Made by a program: the position numbers and the translations under genes | Source: Salegentibacter flavus | Lineage (GTDB): Bacteria; Bacteroidota; Bacteroidia; Flavobacteriales; Flavobacteriaceae | NCBI RefSeq assembly: GCF_900115145.1 | Contig: NZ_FOVL01000003.1 | Location: 1 to 64,000 of the forward strand | DNA length: 64,000 nucleotides | Direction: 5' to 3' | Part shown: piece by piece, positions 9,035 through 17,792 of the stretch | Layout: every line of letters begins with the position of its first letter | Position numbering within the stretch: position 1 is the stretch's first letter | The notes under the pieces: generated by a model | Databases searched by the model: none | What the model saw: the letters and a program-made list of their open reading frames with translations, nothing else | What the model was told of the DNA's origin: nothing

Positions 9035-9361
9035 ATGAAAACCCTCGTTGAAGAAGGTAAAACCGCAGCTATTGTAGCTTATTTAACCATTATAGGCACT
9101 ATAATAGCTTATTTCATGAACTCTGACAGCAAGAATACTTTTGCCGCATTTCATATACGACAGGCGCTGGGAATTCATATCACTTTTTATGTCCTGGGCG
9201 TTCTTGTGGGCCTTTTCGACAGCTGGCTTGTTTCTTCTGCCTTTTATATTTTTATTGCTGTTTTAGGAATATACGGACTCGTAACAGCAATCCAGGGGGA
9301 ACAAAAAGTAGTGCCTATCCTTGGGCATTATTATCAAAAATGGTTTAGTACAATAAATTAA
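9035..9361 (+). CDS. Small membrane protein (DUF4870-like)
   Basis: 108 residues with about three hydrophobic helices (around 12-30, 48-70, 72-90) and the central motif FAAFHIRQALGIH, which resembles the HxRQA motif of DUF4870/Tic20-like small membrane proteins of Bacteroidota. It would sit in the inner membrane; its function is unknown. A TACCTTTG (-7 type) element lies at 9006-9013, about 20 bp upstream of the ATG, although no clear -33 TTTG precedes it. Its stop overlaps the start of the next gene by 1 bp (TAATG), so the two are co-transcribed. Confidence 0.75.
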   Translation: MKTLVEEGKTAAIVAYLTIIGTIIAYFMNSDSKNTFAAFHIRQALGIHITFYVLGVLVGLFDSWLVSSAFYIFIAVLGIYGLVTAIQGEQKVVPILGHYYQKWFSTIN

Positions 9362-10017
9362 TGCAAACATCACTTTCTCTACATCACCTGGTTCGCAAAC
9401 CGGCTATTGCTTCTGAAAAAACTCCTTTACTCATTATGTTGCACGGATATGGCAGCGATGAAAACGATCTTTTTTCTTTTGCTGAAGAACTACCCGGAGA
9501 ATTTCTTATCATTTCGGTAAAGGCACCCTACCCGATGCAACCTTTCGGCAATGCCTGGTATGCTATACATTGGGACAATACTGATGGGAAGTTCAGCGAC
9601 GATGAGCAGGCTGTTGAATCGCGCGATAGAATCGCTGATTTTATAGATGAGGCTATAGAAGAGTATAAAGTAGATAAAAACAATGTTAGTTTACTCGGTT
9701 TCAGCCAAGGCAGCATTCTTAGCCATGCGGTTGCCCTCTCCTACCCGGAAAAAGTTAAAAACATAGTTGCACTTAGCGGCTATATAAATAAGGGGATTCT
9801 AAAAACCGGATATGAAAAGAATGATTTTTCAAATCTGGATTTTTATTGTTCCCACGGCTCAGAAGATCAGGTTATTCCTGTGGAATGGGCTCGCCAAAAC
9901 AAGCCATTTTTAGATAAGCTGGGAATAAAAAATCAGTATTCAGAATTTCCTGTGGGTCACGGAGTAGCCCCTCAGAATTTTTTCGAATTTAAATCCTGGC
10001 TGGAAAAAAGGCTCTAA
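9361..10017 (+). CDS. Alpha/beta-hydrolase, phospholipase/carboxylesterase family (YpfH-like)
   Basis: 218 residues of the PF02230 esterase family. Visible motifs are the oxyanion region LHGYGSDENDLFSFA (around 27), the nucleophile elbow GFSQGS (Ser about 120), the acid loop GSEDQVIP (Asp about 168) and the catalytic His in VGHGVAP near the C-terminus. It should hydrolyse small carboxylic or lysophospholipid esters in the cytoplasm; no signal peptide is present. It is the last gene of the plus-strand run and its stop overlaps the convergent gene's stop by 4 bp. Confidence 0.9.
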   Translation: MQTSLSLHHLVRKPAIASEKTPLLIMLHGYGSDENDLFSFAEELPGEFLIISVKAPYPMQPFGNAWYAIHWDNTDGKFSDDEQAVESRDRIADFIDEAIEEYKVDKNNVSLLGFSQGSILSHAVALSYPEKVKNIVALSGYINKGILKTGYEKNDFSNLDFYCSHGSEDQVIPVEWARQNKPFLDKLGIKNQYSEFPVGHGVAPQNFFEFKSWLEKRL

Positions 10018-10511
10018 TTTAAAGGATAAAGGAAAGATTTCTCCCGGGTAAAATTGATCTGGCCTTCTTCATCCACTTCATAGCTAAAAAAAACCTCTCC
10101 CCAATAAGTGCCATCGGTAAAATCTGCGATGATCCATTTGTGATTCAAAACGTTTATTTTATTGATACGCATTAGCCCTTCCATTCCATCATAAGGCACC
10201 AGCTCGTTATCTTTCTCGGCAAGATTTCGGCTTATCAACTCGTCTTCAATTTTTGCGATTACTTCATCTGAATTTACGCCCATATTCTCAAAATAAGTGA
10301 TAGCATCATCGTTTTCCTTCAGAGAAAAATACCGGAGATTGTCATTTTCAGACTTAAGAATTTCATTTTCTGTTTCCAGCTCTTCTATTTTAAGCTCCCG
10401 ATTTGCCTTGTCCTCCTGAAGGGAATCAAGAATTCTTTTATCGTTTACATAGATGAATATGGTAAAAAGCACACTGAAAATAAACAGGTACAATAATATT
10501 TTATTACGCAT
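10014..10511 (-). CDS. Conserved hypothetical membrane-anchored coiled-coil protein
   Basis: 165 residues: an N-terminal membrane anchor (ILLYLFIFSVLFTIFIYV, 5-22), a coiled coil (about 27-62, LKIEELETENEILKSENDNL) and a compact C-terminal domain ending KSFLYPLN. The bulk faces the periplasm by the positive-inside rule. It lies 1 bp downstream of the MBL hydrolase, so the two form an operon and this protein may be tied to that enzyme. I do not recognise a characterised family; it seems to be a lineage-specific flavobacterial protein. Confidence 0.7.
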   Translation of the reverse strand: MRNKILLYLFIFSVLFTIFIYVNDKRILDSLQEDKANRELKIEELETENEILKSENDNLRYFSLKENDDAITYFENMGVNSDEVIAKIEDELISRNLAEKDNELVPYDGMEGLMRINKINVLNHKWIIADFTDGTYWGEVFFSYEVDEEGQINFTREKSFLYPLN

Positions 10512-10512
10512 T

Positions 10513-11274
10513 TTAAATTGTGATTTTTAGATTGTCATAGGCCAGAAAAACATTTTTTGGTAGTTGTTCCTGCACTTCGTCGTGAAAACCCAGGAGGTGA
10601 CTAATATGAGTAAGATAGGCTCTTTCTGGCTTTAATTTATCAATGAATTCCAGCGCTTCCTCAAGATTTAGATGAGAATGGTGTGGTTCAATTCTAAGCG
10701 CGTTTACTACCAAAACCTTTAAATCTCTCAGCTTATCTATTTCCTCTTCTTCAATAGATTTAAGATCGGTTAGGTAAGCGAAATCCTTCATTCTAAATCC
10801 AAAAACCTGTACCCTGTTATGATCGAAGTCCACAGGAATTATTTCCAGCTCTTCAAAATGAAAAGGTTTATTCTCAATCTCCTTCTCAATTACACCCGGG
10901 GCACCCGGATATTTATTTTCGGTTTCAAAAATATAATCAAAGCGCTTTCTCAAACTTTTAAGCACTCTCTTATGAGCAAATACCGGAATATCACCCTGGC
11001 GAAAGAAAAAGGGCCGAATATCATCTAGACCAGCGGTATGATCGTTATGCTCGTGGGTATAGAGAATGGCATCCAGTCTTTGAACATTATTAGAAAGCAT
11101 CTGGGTTCGAAAATCGGGGCCACAATCAATTAAAATATTATATCCCTCCCACTCTACCAATACCGAAACCCTAAGGCGTTTGTCCTTTGGATTCTTACTT
11201 AAACAAACCGGATGATTGCTTCCTATAATTGGAATTCCCTGAGATGTACCTGTGCCTAAAAATGTAACTTCCAA
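10513..11274 (-). CDS. MBL-fold metallo-hydrolase (PhnP/RNase Z-like)
   Basis: 253 residues. The metallo-beta-lactamase signature is THEHNDHTAGLDD (HxHxDH) around 73-85. The N-terminus VTFLGTGTSQGIPIIG is typical of the PhnP/phosphodiesterase branch (Lipoate/PhnP-like MBL proteins), and a later HISH motif (YLTHISHLLGFHDE) supplies further metal ligands. Two metals would be bound in a cytoplasmic phosphodiesterase-type active site; the substrate cannot be told from sequence. It has a -7-like element, TACTTTTG, on the minus strand (complement of 11293-11300), and heads a two-gene unit with the coiled-coil membrane protein. Confidence 0.9.
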   Translation of the reverse strand: MEVTFLGTGTSQGIPIIGSNHPVCLSKNPKDKRLRVSVLVEWEGYNILIDCGPDFRTQMLSNNVQRLDAILYTHEHNDHTAGLDDIRPFFFRQGDIPVFAHKRVLKSLRKRFDYIFETENKYPGAPGVIEKEIENKPFHFEELEIIPVDFDHNRVQVFGFRMKDFAYLTDLKSIEEEEIDKLRDLKVLVVNALRIEPHHSHLNLEEALEFIDKLKPERAYLTHISHLLGFHDEVQEQLPKNVFLAYDNLKITI

Positions 11275-11310
11275 GAAAGATGATTTTAATCACAAAAGTA
11301 AATATAATTT

Positions 11311-11340
11311 TTTGTTTACTTTAACGATTTAGTACCTTTG
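11311..11340 (+). promoter_or_regulatory. Bacteroidota-type promoter for the gene at 11377
   Basis: TTTG at 11311-11314 and TACCTTTG at 11333-11340 are spaced by 18 bp, matching the -33 TTTG / -7 TAnnTTTG consensus of the Bacteroidota primary sigma factor. Transcription should begin near 11346. The TTG at 11338 that opens a longer frame lies in the -7 element and so cannot be the start. Confidence 0.75.
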
Positions 11341-11376
11341 ATAGGACAAAAAACAGGAAATTTTAAAAGAAGAATT

Positions 11377-12837
11377 ATGCCAATAACCATAATGGGTGAC
11401 AAGGAATTTGAAAACGTTCCTTCAATAAAAAGTAAGGCCCTTCGCATTAATTTAAATGAAAATATCTACGGAACATTCTCAGAGATTGGCGCAGGACAGG
11501 AAACTGTAAGAAACTTTTTTCGTGCCGGGGGGGCTTCCGGGACCATTGCCAAGGCAATGAGTGCATACGATAAGGATTTTAGTGATTCCATTTATGGGAT
11601 TGAAGAAGACAAGCGTTACGTGACAGAAGCCCGGCTTAAGAAAATGTTGTCTCACGAGATAAACCTTATAGAAGATCGTATTTCACGGGAAAAGCATCCA
11701 AATAAATTATTCTTCAGTTACGCCAATACGGTCGCAACCATAGATTTCGCCAAAAAATACAAGGGTCACGGCTGGATTGGTATTAAATACCAGGTTAAAC
11801 CCGATGAAGATTATAACGAAATAAGTCTTCACATAAGATTTCATGAAAATGATGCCCGCCACCAGCAAAATACCCTGGGTATACTTGGGGTAAACCTTAT
11901 TTATGGTGCATACTATAAATACGACAATCCTAAAAAATTACTCCGGTATCTTTACGATCATATCGATAAAGATCAGATTGAAATAGATACTATTAACTTT
12001 AGCGGTCCTCGTTTTAAAAATGTAGATAACCGTTTGATGAGTTTACAACTGGTTAAAAACGGAATGACCGAAGCCGTGATGTTTTCTCCCGATGGCAATA
12101 ACGTGCTTCCTGCTGCCGTGCTTTACAAAAAAAATATTTTAGCGCTACGCGGAAGTTTTCGTCCGGTGACCAAGGTGAACATGGATATGTACGAAAAATC
12201 TCTTGAAATGTTCCTCGCCGAAAATAAGGTAGAAAAAGAAAATACTGAGGTGATTTTTGAGATTACTCTTTCAAACCTGCGAGCTGAAGGCGAGATTGAT
12301 GAACGGGATTTTATGGACCGCGCCAAACTTCTTTGCTCCTTGGGACAAACAGTAATGATCTCGAACTTCCAGGAATATTACCGCGTAGTTGAATACTTTT
12401 CGAGATACTCAAAACAACGTATGGGTCTAACCATGGGGGTTAATAACCTAGTAGACGTATTCGATGAAAAATACTATCGTCATTTAAGCGGTGGAATCCT
12501 TGAAGCGTTCGGTAAGCTATTTTTCAAAGATTTAAAAGTGTATCTCTATCCTTTTAAAGATCCTGAAACCGGTGAAATTACCACCAGTGATAATTTAAAA
12601 GTGCACCCACGAATGAAAGAACTCTATAAGTTCTTCAAATACAATGGACGTGTAGAAGATATTAAAAATTACAACCCTGAAATATTAGGTGTCTTTTCCA
12701 GGGAAGTTTTACAAATGATAAGTGAAGGAAAAGAAGGTTGGGAAGAAATGATACCTGAAAAAACTACTAAGATGATTAAAGAGCAAAATCTTTTTCATTA
12801 TGAAGAAAGTAAGAAAAAAGCCGAAACCGAAGCTTAG
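11377..12837 (+). CDS. Conserved hypothetical protein (486 aa), flavobacterial core gene of unknown function
   Basis: The protein starts MPITIMGDKEFENVPSIKSK and has no signal peptide or membrane helix. It is a large soluble protein with motifs such as GAGQETVRNFFRAGGASGTI and a HARH-like segment (HENDARHQQNTLG), ending in an Ala/Glu/Lys tail. I recall homologues across Flavobacteriia carrying inconsistent automatic names (for example TonB-dependent receptor or nicotinate-nucleotide adenylyltransferase); neither is supported here, as there is no beta-barrel signature, plug domain or HxGH nucleotidyltransferase motif. The start at 11377 is chosen because the upstream TTG frame begins inside the promoter. 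Confidence 0.7.
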   Translation: MPITIMGDKEFENVPSIKSKALRINLNENIYGTFSEIGAGQETVRNFFRAGGASGTIAKAMSAYDKDFSDSIYGIEEDKRYVTEARLKKMLSHEINLIEDRISREKHPNKLFFSYANTVATIDFAKKYKGHGWIGIKYQVKPDEDYNEISLHIRFHENDARHQQNTLGILGVNLIYGAYYKYDNPKKLLRYLYDHIDKDQIEIDTINFSGPRFKNVDNRLMSLQLVKNGMTEAVMFSPDGNNVLPAAVLYKKNILALRGSFRPVTKVNMDMYEKSLEMFLAENKVEKENTEVIFEITLSNLRAEGEIDERDFMDRAKLLCSLGQTVMISNFQEYYRVVEYFSRYSKQRMGLTMGVNNLVDVFDEKYYRHLSGGILEAFGKLFFKDLKVYLYPFKDPETGEITTSDNLKVHPRMKELYKFFKYNGRVEDIKNYNPEILGVFSREVLQMISEGKEGWEEMIPEKTTKMIKEQNLFHYEESKKKAETEA

Positions 12838-12854
12838 CTTAGAAAAATAAAAGC

Positions 12855-12895
12855 AAAAAAAGGCTGTTTTCAGATTGAAAAACAGCCTTTTTTAA
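12855..12895. terminator. Bidirectional Rho-independent terminator
   Basis: AAAAAAAGGCTGTTTT (from 12855) pairs with AAAACAGCCTTTTTT (ending near 12893) around the loop CAGATTGA. It has A- and T-tracts on both sides and lies between the convergent gene at 11377 and murA. Confidence 0.85.
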
Positions 12896-12907
12896 TTTTA
12901 TATGGAA

Positions 12908-14218
12908 TCAGGTCCTTGTGATCTTTGCTCCAATAGCTTTTAAACGCTCGTCAATATGTTCATAGCCACGGTCTATCTGTTCGATATTATGTATATGTGA
13001 TACCCCCTTTGCAGAGAGTGCAGCAATTAATAAAGAAATTCCGGCCCTGATATCGGGAGAACTCATCGTGGTAGCTTTTAACTGCGATTTAAAATCGTGG
13101 CCAATCACCGTTGCCCTGTGAGGATCACAAAGAATGATCTTAGCTCCCATATCGATAAGTTTATCGACAAAGAAAAGTCGGCTTTCAAACATCTTCTGAT
13201 GAATGAGCACACTTCCTCTCGCCTGCGTTGCCACTACCAGCAGGATACTCAATAAATCTGGAGTGAATCCTGGCCAGGGAGCATCGCTGATATTCATTAT
13301 AGAACCATCAATAAAACTTTGAACTTCATATCCATCTGTATGAGCAGGAATATAGATATCATCTCCTCTTTGCTCAATGGTTATTCCTAATTTTCTAAAG
13401 GTGGTCGGGATTAACCCCAGCATATCCCACCTTACATTTTTAATGGTAATCTCACTTTTAGTCATTGCGGCCATCCCAATCCAGGAGCCTATTTCTATCA
13501 TATCCGGAAGGATAGTGTGCTCACAGCCTTTCAGGTTTTTCACGCCTTCAATTTCCAGCAAATTAGACCCAACGCCTTTAATTTTTGCTCCCATTGAATT
13601 TAACATCTTGCATAATTGCTGTAGATAGGGTTCGCAGGCAGCATTATAAATAGTGGTTTTCCCTTCAGCTAAAACAGCGGCCATAACAATATTGGCAGTG
13701 CCTGTAACCGAGGCTTCTTCCAGTAACATAAAGCTACCTTTGAGGCCATTGGGAGCTTCTACACCATAAAAACGTTCTTCTTTGTTATATCTGAATTCCG
13801 CCCCAAGTTTTATAAAACCCTCAAAATGAGTATCCAGGCGGCGACGGCCTATTTTATCTCCTCCGGGCTTAGGGATAAAACCTTTTCCGAAGCGGGCAAG
13901 TAAAGGACCAACTATCATGATGGACCCTCGTAAGCCACTTCCGTCTTTTTTAAATTGATCGCTACTCAGGTAGTCCAGGTTAAGCTCATCACTTTTAAAA
14001 GTATAGCTCCCCTTTCCCTTTTTATTGATTTTAACTCCAAGGTTCTTAAGAAGCCCGATGAGTTTGTTAACATCAAGAATATCTGGAATATTGTGAATAA
14101 TTACTTCCTCAGAAGTTAACAATACTGCACATAAAATTTGAAGAGCTTCGTTTTTTGCACCTTGCGGTTGGATATTTCCTTTTAAACGATGTCCTCCTTC
14201 AATCTGGAAAGTTCCCAT
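12908..14218 (-). CDS. murA: UDP-N-acetylglucosamine 1-carboxyvinyltransferase MurA
   Basis: MurA transfers enolpyruvate from PEP to UDP-GlcNAc, the first committed step of peptidoglycan synthesis, in the cytoplasm. At 436 residues it has normal length, with the EPSP-synthase fold signatures GGHRLKGNIQPQGAKNEAL at the N-terminus (Lys22, Asn23) and DGSIMNISDAPWPGFTPDLL later. The catalytic loop reads PGGDKIGRRRLDTH: Asp121 stands where the E. coli enzyme has Cys115, the residue alkylated by fosfomycin. In other bacteria this Cys-to-Asp form stays active and is fosfomycin-resistant. The downstream DUF4290 gene lies 5' of murA on this strand, 15 bp away, so they are co-transcribed. Confidence 0.95.
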   Translation of the reverse strand: MGTFQIEGGHRLKGNIQPQGAKNEALQILCAVLLTSEEVIIHNIPDILDVNKLIGLLKNLGVKINKKGKGSYTFKSDELNLDYLSSDQFKKDGSGLRGSIMIVGPLLARFGKGFIPKPGGDKIGRRRLDTHFEGFIKLGAEFRYNKEERFYGVEAPNGLKGSFMLLEEASVTGTANIVMAAVLAEGKTTIYNAACEPYLQQLCKMLNSMGAKIKGVGSNLLEIEGVKNLKGCEHTILPDMIEIGSWIGMAAMTKSEITIKNVRWDMLGLIPTTFRKLGITIEQRGDDIYIPAHTDGYEVQSFIDGSIMNISDAPWPGFTPDLLSILLVVATQARGSVLIHQKMFESRLFFVDKLIDMGAKIILCDPHRATVIGHDFKSQLKATTMSSPDIRAGISLLIAALSAKGVSHIHNIEQIDRGYEHIDERLKAIGAKITRT

Positions 14219-14233
14219 GAAAATTAAAAGATT

Positions 14234-14869
14234 TTAGTGACGCTTGCGGCCTTTGCCACGGTTAGATTTCTTAGAAGGTGCTTTAGTGTGCTTTTTCTTA
14301 TTGCGCAATAAATTAGCTGCCTCGCTCAGATCTTCATCGGTATTTTTTAGGTTAATAGCACCATTGCTCAGCTCATTTAGATGATCGAAAATCACCTGAT
14401 CTTCAACAGAATCGCGATTCCAGTTGAGATAAGATTTTTTCATATGATTAGCAATAGACAAAACCAAAGCCTCCTTTAGGGGGCCTTCTTCATATTTTTT
14501 TGCCTCATCAATCATTCGCTTAATATTGTTTCCGTAGAAACGATATTTGGGAAAGTTTTGAGGGTATTCAAGCATCTCGGGACGCTCAGATAGCATTTCC
14601 CTGGTTGGTTTTGGAAAGGGAGATTCCACATCAAGTTTAAAGTCACTAATAATGAATAACTGATCCCAAAGTTTATGCTGAAAATCGGATACATCTCTTA
14701 AGTGCGGATTCATATTTCCCATAACGGCAATAATAGATCTGGCTACTTTGTTGCGCTCTTTTTCATCTTCAATACTTATAGCGTGATCTACCATTTTTTG
14801 TAAATGTCGGCCGTATTCAGGAATTATGAGGTGACTCCTTTCGGAGTTATATTCTAATGCGTGTGTCAA
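14234..14869 (-). CDS. DUF4290 domain-containing protein
   Basis: 211 residues, soluble, matching in pattern the Bacteroidota-specific DUF4290 family (LEYNSERSHLIIPEYGRHLQ ... WDQLFIISDF). The C-terminal 40 residues are highly basic and low complexity (KKKHTKAPSKKSNRGKGRKRH), suggesting nucleic acid or ribosome contact, but no function is known. It is the first gene of a two-gene unit with murA, a pairing conserved in flavobacteria as far as I recall. Confidence 0.8.
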   Translation of the reverse strand: MTHALEYNSERSHLIIPEYGRHLQKMVDHAISIEDEKERNKVARSIIAVMGNMNPHLRDVSDFQHKLWDQLFIISDFKLDVESPFPKPTREMLSERPEMLEYPQNFPKYRFYGNNIKRMIDEAKKYEEGPLKEALVLSIANHMKKSYLNWNRDSVEDQVIFDHLNELSNGAINLKNTDEDLSEAANLLRNKKKHTKAPSKKSNRGKGRKRH

Positions 14870-14966
14870 AATTGAAATTTATAAGGTGATACTTTTATGT
14901 AGAAGTTAATCGCTGCAAAATACTAAATATTATCCAGAAATATTCCGATATCAAAATTTTTAATAG

Positions 14967-15260
14967 TTACAGAGAAATTACCCCCTCTACATTACGGGCA
15001 ACTTCTTTATATTTTTCGATTACGACATCGGGGTTTTTCATTCTCACGTTTATAGATACACTTGTGTATTTGCCGTTTTTGGATTGTTTGGTAGTGATCA
15101 CTGCTCCCATATTATTGAAAATTCCTTCTATTTTTTCAACTTTTTCTTTCCTGGTAGGAACGATGAATTTATAAAGGTATTCTGTAGGCCAAAGTGAGGT
15201 ATCGTGCAACTGCGCTTTAAGTTTAGCGTAAAATTCTTCCGGATTACTTGCTTCGCTCAT
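14967..15260 (-). CDS. DUF493 family protein (YbeD-like)
   Basis: 97 residues: MSEASNPEEFYAKL at the start, then a ferredoxin-like ACT-type fold (EYLYKFIVP ... TTKQSKNGKYTSVSINVRM ... VIEKYKEVARNVEGVISL), which fits the DUF493/YbeD family of small regulatory-type proteins. Its ligand is unknown. The start at 15260 is chosen over an in-frame extension to 15581, which would run antisense through the next gene's 5' end and does not resemble the family. Confidence 0.85.
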   Translation of the reverse strand: MSEASNPEEFYAKLKAQLHDTSLWPTEYLYKFIVPTRKEKVEKIEGIFNNMGAVITTKQSKNGKYTSVSINVRMKNPDVVIEKYKEVARNVEGVISL

Positions 15261-15345
15261 AAGTTTTCTTTCTTCATTTATAAATGCAAAGATACATAGA
15301 TTGGTTACATTTTTATAATCGGATACAAATGACGAAATTTGCAGC

Positions 15346-15885
15346 GTGAAAACAAAAAAAATTGTGATAACCGGCGGCCCCGGCACCGGCAAATCATCCA
15401 TCATCCGAATGTTAGAGGCCCAGGGCCACGAATGCTTGCACGAAATCTCAAGACAGGTTACCCTCGAAGCCCAAAAACAAGGTATAGACCAGCTTTTTCT
15501 GGATAAACCCTTACTCTTTAGCGAAAAATTGCTGGAGGGGCGAATCGTGCAACATAAAGAAGCCGATATGCTCCCGGCCACTACGGTTTTTATCGATCGC
15601 GGAATTCCCGATGTTCTCGCTTATATGGAATACTTCAAAACAAGTTATCCATCTGATTTTATTGAAGCCTGTAAGAATCACCTCTACGATAAAATTTTTA
15701 TCTTACCTCCCTGGCCGGAGATATACGTGAGCGATAATGAACGATATGAATCTTTTAATGAATCCAGGCGCATTTCCAGTTATCTTGTGGAAACCTATAA
15801 AAATTACGGCTACACTCCCATTGAGGTACCAAAAATTCCTGTAAGAGAGCGATCGGAATTTATTTTAAAGACAATTGATGAATAA
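15346..15885 (+). CDS. AAA_28-type NTPase/kinase-like protein
   Basis: 179 residues, starting with GTG. The P-loop TGGPGTGKSS lies at residues 9-18. The following segments (HECLHEISRQVTLEAQ, FIDRGIPDVLAYMEY) match the AAA_28 (PF13521) family of NadR-kinase-like nucleotide-binding proteins, where the Asp-Arg-Gly (DRG) acts as a Walker B-like motif. Substrate unknown. It is divergent from the DUF493 gene, and its stop lies only 5 bp before the recQ start, so it is the first gene of the recQ-fmt operon. Confidence 0.85.
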   Translation: MKTKKIVITGGPGTGKSSIIRMLEAQGHECLHEISRQVTLEAQKQGIDQLFLDKPLLFSEKLLEGRIVQHKEADMLPATTVFIDRGIPDVLAYMEYFKTSYPSDFIEACKNHLYDKIFILPPWPEIYVSDNERYESFNESRRISSYLVETYKNYGYTPIEVPKIPVRERSEFILKTIDE

Positions 15886-15890
15886 TATAT

Positions 15891-17792
15891 TTGCAAAAAG
15901 CCACACACATACTGGAAAAATACTGGGGGCATAAAGCCTTCAGGCCTATGCAGTGGCCAATAATTGAGGCTGCATTACAAAATAAAGATGTTATTGCCCT
16001 TCTACCAACCGGCGGTGGAAAATCGGTTTGTTTCCAGGTACCGGCACTATACCGCGAAGGAATATGTGTTGTAGTCTCGCCCCTTATCGCGTTAATGCAA
16101 GACCAGGTAAATGCGTTGAAAAATAAAGGCATAAAGGCCATGGCGCTTACCGGAGGGATCTCTTTTCAGGATCTCGATGCCGCTTTGGACAATTGCATCT
16201 ACGGAAATTATAAATTTCTTTATCTATCTCCGGAAAGATTGCAGCAGGAATTAGTCCAGGAACGAATAAAACGAATGAATGTTAACCTTATCGCTGTAGA
16301 TGAGGCGCATTGTATTTCGCAATGGGGTCACGATTTCAGGCCGGCATATCGAAATGTGAATATTCTTAAAGCGCTTAAACCCGGAGTGCCGGTAATGGGC
16401 CTTACGGCCACTGCAACTCAAAAGGTGGTAGAAGATATTGTGACCCAACTGGAATTAGAAGATGCTGAAGTTTTCAAACAATCTTTTTTCAGAAAAAATC
16501 TGGCTTACAATGTTTTAAATGCTGAAGATAAAAATTACCGCTTATTACAGCTTTTAAGCAAAAAAGAGGAATCGGCTATTATTTATGTGAGGAGTCGGAA
16601 AGCAACAATTGAGGTCGCTAATTTCCTTAAAAAAAATAATTATAAAGCTGAAACCTTTCACGGCGGATTAAAGTTTGAAGAGAAACAAAAAAAACTTCAA
16701 AATTGGCTGGACAATAAAATCAATATTATAGTCGCTACCACAGCCTTTGGAATGGGTATAGATAAGCCCGATGTTAGGCAAGTTATCCATTTGAATCTTC
16801 CCGAATCTATTGAAAGTTATTTCCAGGAAGCTGGGCGGGCTGGGCGTGATGAAAAATCCGCGACTGCAACTATTATTACCCATACCAGCGACATCCCGGT
16901 TTTAAAGAATCAGTTTCTGGCAGGAATCCCTGATGTAGCAGATGTAAAACTGGTATATCGAAGGTTAAATTCTTATTTCAGAATCGCATACGGAGAAGGA
17001 GAAAATACAAGCCACGATTTTAATTTCGGGCAGTTTTGTCAGCATTATCAATTTAATACAATAAAAGCCTATAATGCCCTTCAGGTGTTGGATCGCTGCG
17101 GAATACTCAAACTTTCTGAACAATTTTATAAAAAAACCGAATTACAATTTATTGTTTCGGGCAGGCAATTACAGTTTTTTCTGGAGGAGAATCCTAAATA
17201 CAATTTGCTAGCTAAGGCTATCTTAAGAACCTATGGCGGAGTCCTGGAAAACCAAACCGGGATTAACCTCAGTAAAATTTCAGATAAAACAGGAATTAAT
17301 GAAAAGGAAGCCCTCCATCTTTTGGACGAACTTCAGAAACAGGGAATCGCAGATTTCTCCCATGCTAAACACGATGCCAATATTACATTTTGGATGCCGC
17401 GGGAGGACGACACCACTATTAACCCTTTTTCAGTTTACATAAAAGAACAAAAAAGAACAAAAGAAGCCAACATTCAGGCTATTCTAGACTACATAGCCAA
17501 TGAAAAAGTTTGTCGTAGCCGCCAATTACTGGAGTATTTTGGCGAAAATAAAGTGGAGGACTGCGGAATATGTTCGGTTTGCACCGCTACCAAAAAGGTT
17601 TTAACGCGAACCGAAATGAATAAAATCTACAGGGATATTATACCTCTTTTAAAGCAGAAAGAATATACTTCCCGCGATATAACCCAAAATATAAATTATC
17701 CGGAAAACCACGTTCTGGAAGTTTTACGACTTTTAGCTGAAAAAGAAATAATTTACCGTACTAAAACAAACACTTACAAAATTAAAGATTGA
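15891..17792 (+). CDS. recQ: ATP-dependent DNA helicase RecQ
   Basis: RecQ unwinds DNA 3'-5' in recombination repair. The 633-residue protein shows helicase motifs in order: FRPMQ (motif 0), LLPTGGGKSVCF (I), TATATQKV (III region), VDEAHCISQWGHDFR (II and the aromatic-rich loop), TTAFGMGIDKPDVR (V) and QEAGRAGRD (VI). The RQC zinc-binding cysteines are at CRSRQLLEYFG...CGICSVC. It ends after a winged-helix segment; no HRDC domain is evident. The start is TTG at 15891, as an in-frame stop at 15879-15881 leaves no ATG. It overlaps fmt by 1 bp. Confidence 0.95.
   Translation: MQKATHILEKYWGHKAFRPMQWPIIEAALQNKDVIALLPTGGGKSVCFQVPALYREGICVVVSPLIALMQDQVNALKNKGIKAMALTGGISFQDLDAALDNCIYGNYKFLYLSPERLQQELVQERIKRMNVNLIAVDEAHCISQWGHDFRPAYRNVNILKALKPGVPVMGLTATATQKVVEDIVTQLELEDAEVFKQSFFRKNLAYNVLNAEDKNYRLLQLLSKKEESAIIYVRSRKATIEVANFLKKNNYKAETFHGGLKFEEKQKKLQNWLDNKINIIVATTAFGMGIDKPDVRQVIHLNLPESIESYFQEAGRAGRDEKSATATIITHTSDIPVLKNQFLAGIPDVADVKLVYRRLNSYFRIAYGEGENTSHDFNFGQFCQHYQFNTIKAYNALQVLDRCGILKLSEQFYKKTELQFIVSGRQLQFFLEENPKYNLLAKAILRTYGGVLENQTGINLSKISDKTGINEKEALHLLDELQKQGIADFSHAKHDANITFWMPREDDTTINPFSVYIKEQKRTKEANIQAILDYIANEKVCRSRQLLEYFGENKVEDCGICSVCTATKKVLTRTEMNKIYRDIIPLLKQKEYTSRDITQNINYPENHVLEVLRLLAEKEIIYRTKTNTYKIKD

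Noticed and set aside
11338-11376. TTG start extending the gene at 11377
   Set aside because: The TTG is part of the -7 promoter element, so it is not transcribed.
11377-12837. TonB-dependent receptor or nicotinate-nucleotide adenylyltransferase for this protein
   Set aside because: No signal peptide, plug or barrel pattern, and no nucleotidyltransferase motif can be seen.
15261-15581. N-terminal extension of the DUF493 gene
   Set aside because: It would be antisense to the 5' part of the AAA_28 NTPase gene and does not resemble the family.
15886-15893. TATATTTG -7-like motif overlapping the recQ start
   Set aside because: No -33 element at the right distance, and recQ is only 5 bp from the upstream gene, so it is read as part of the operon.
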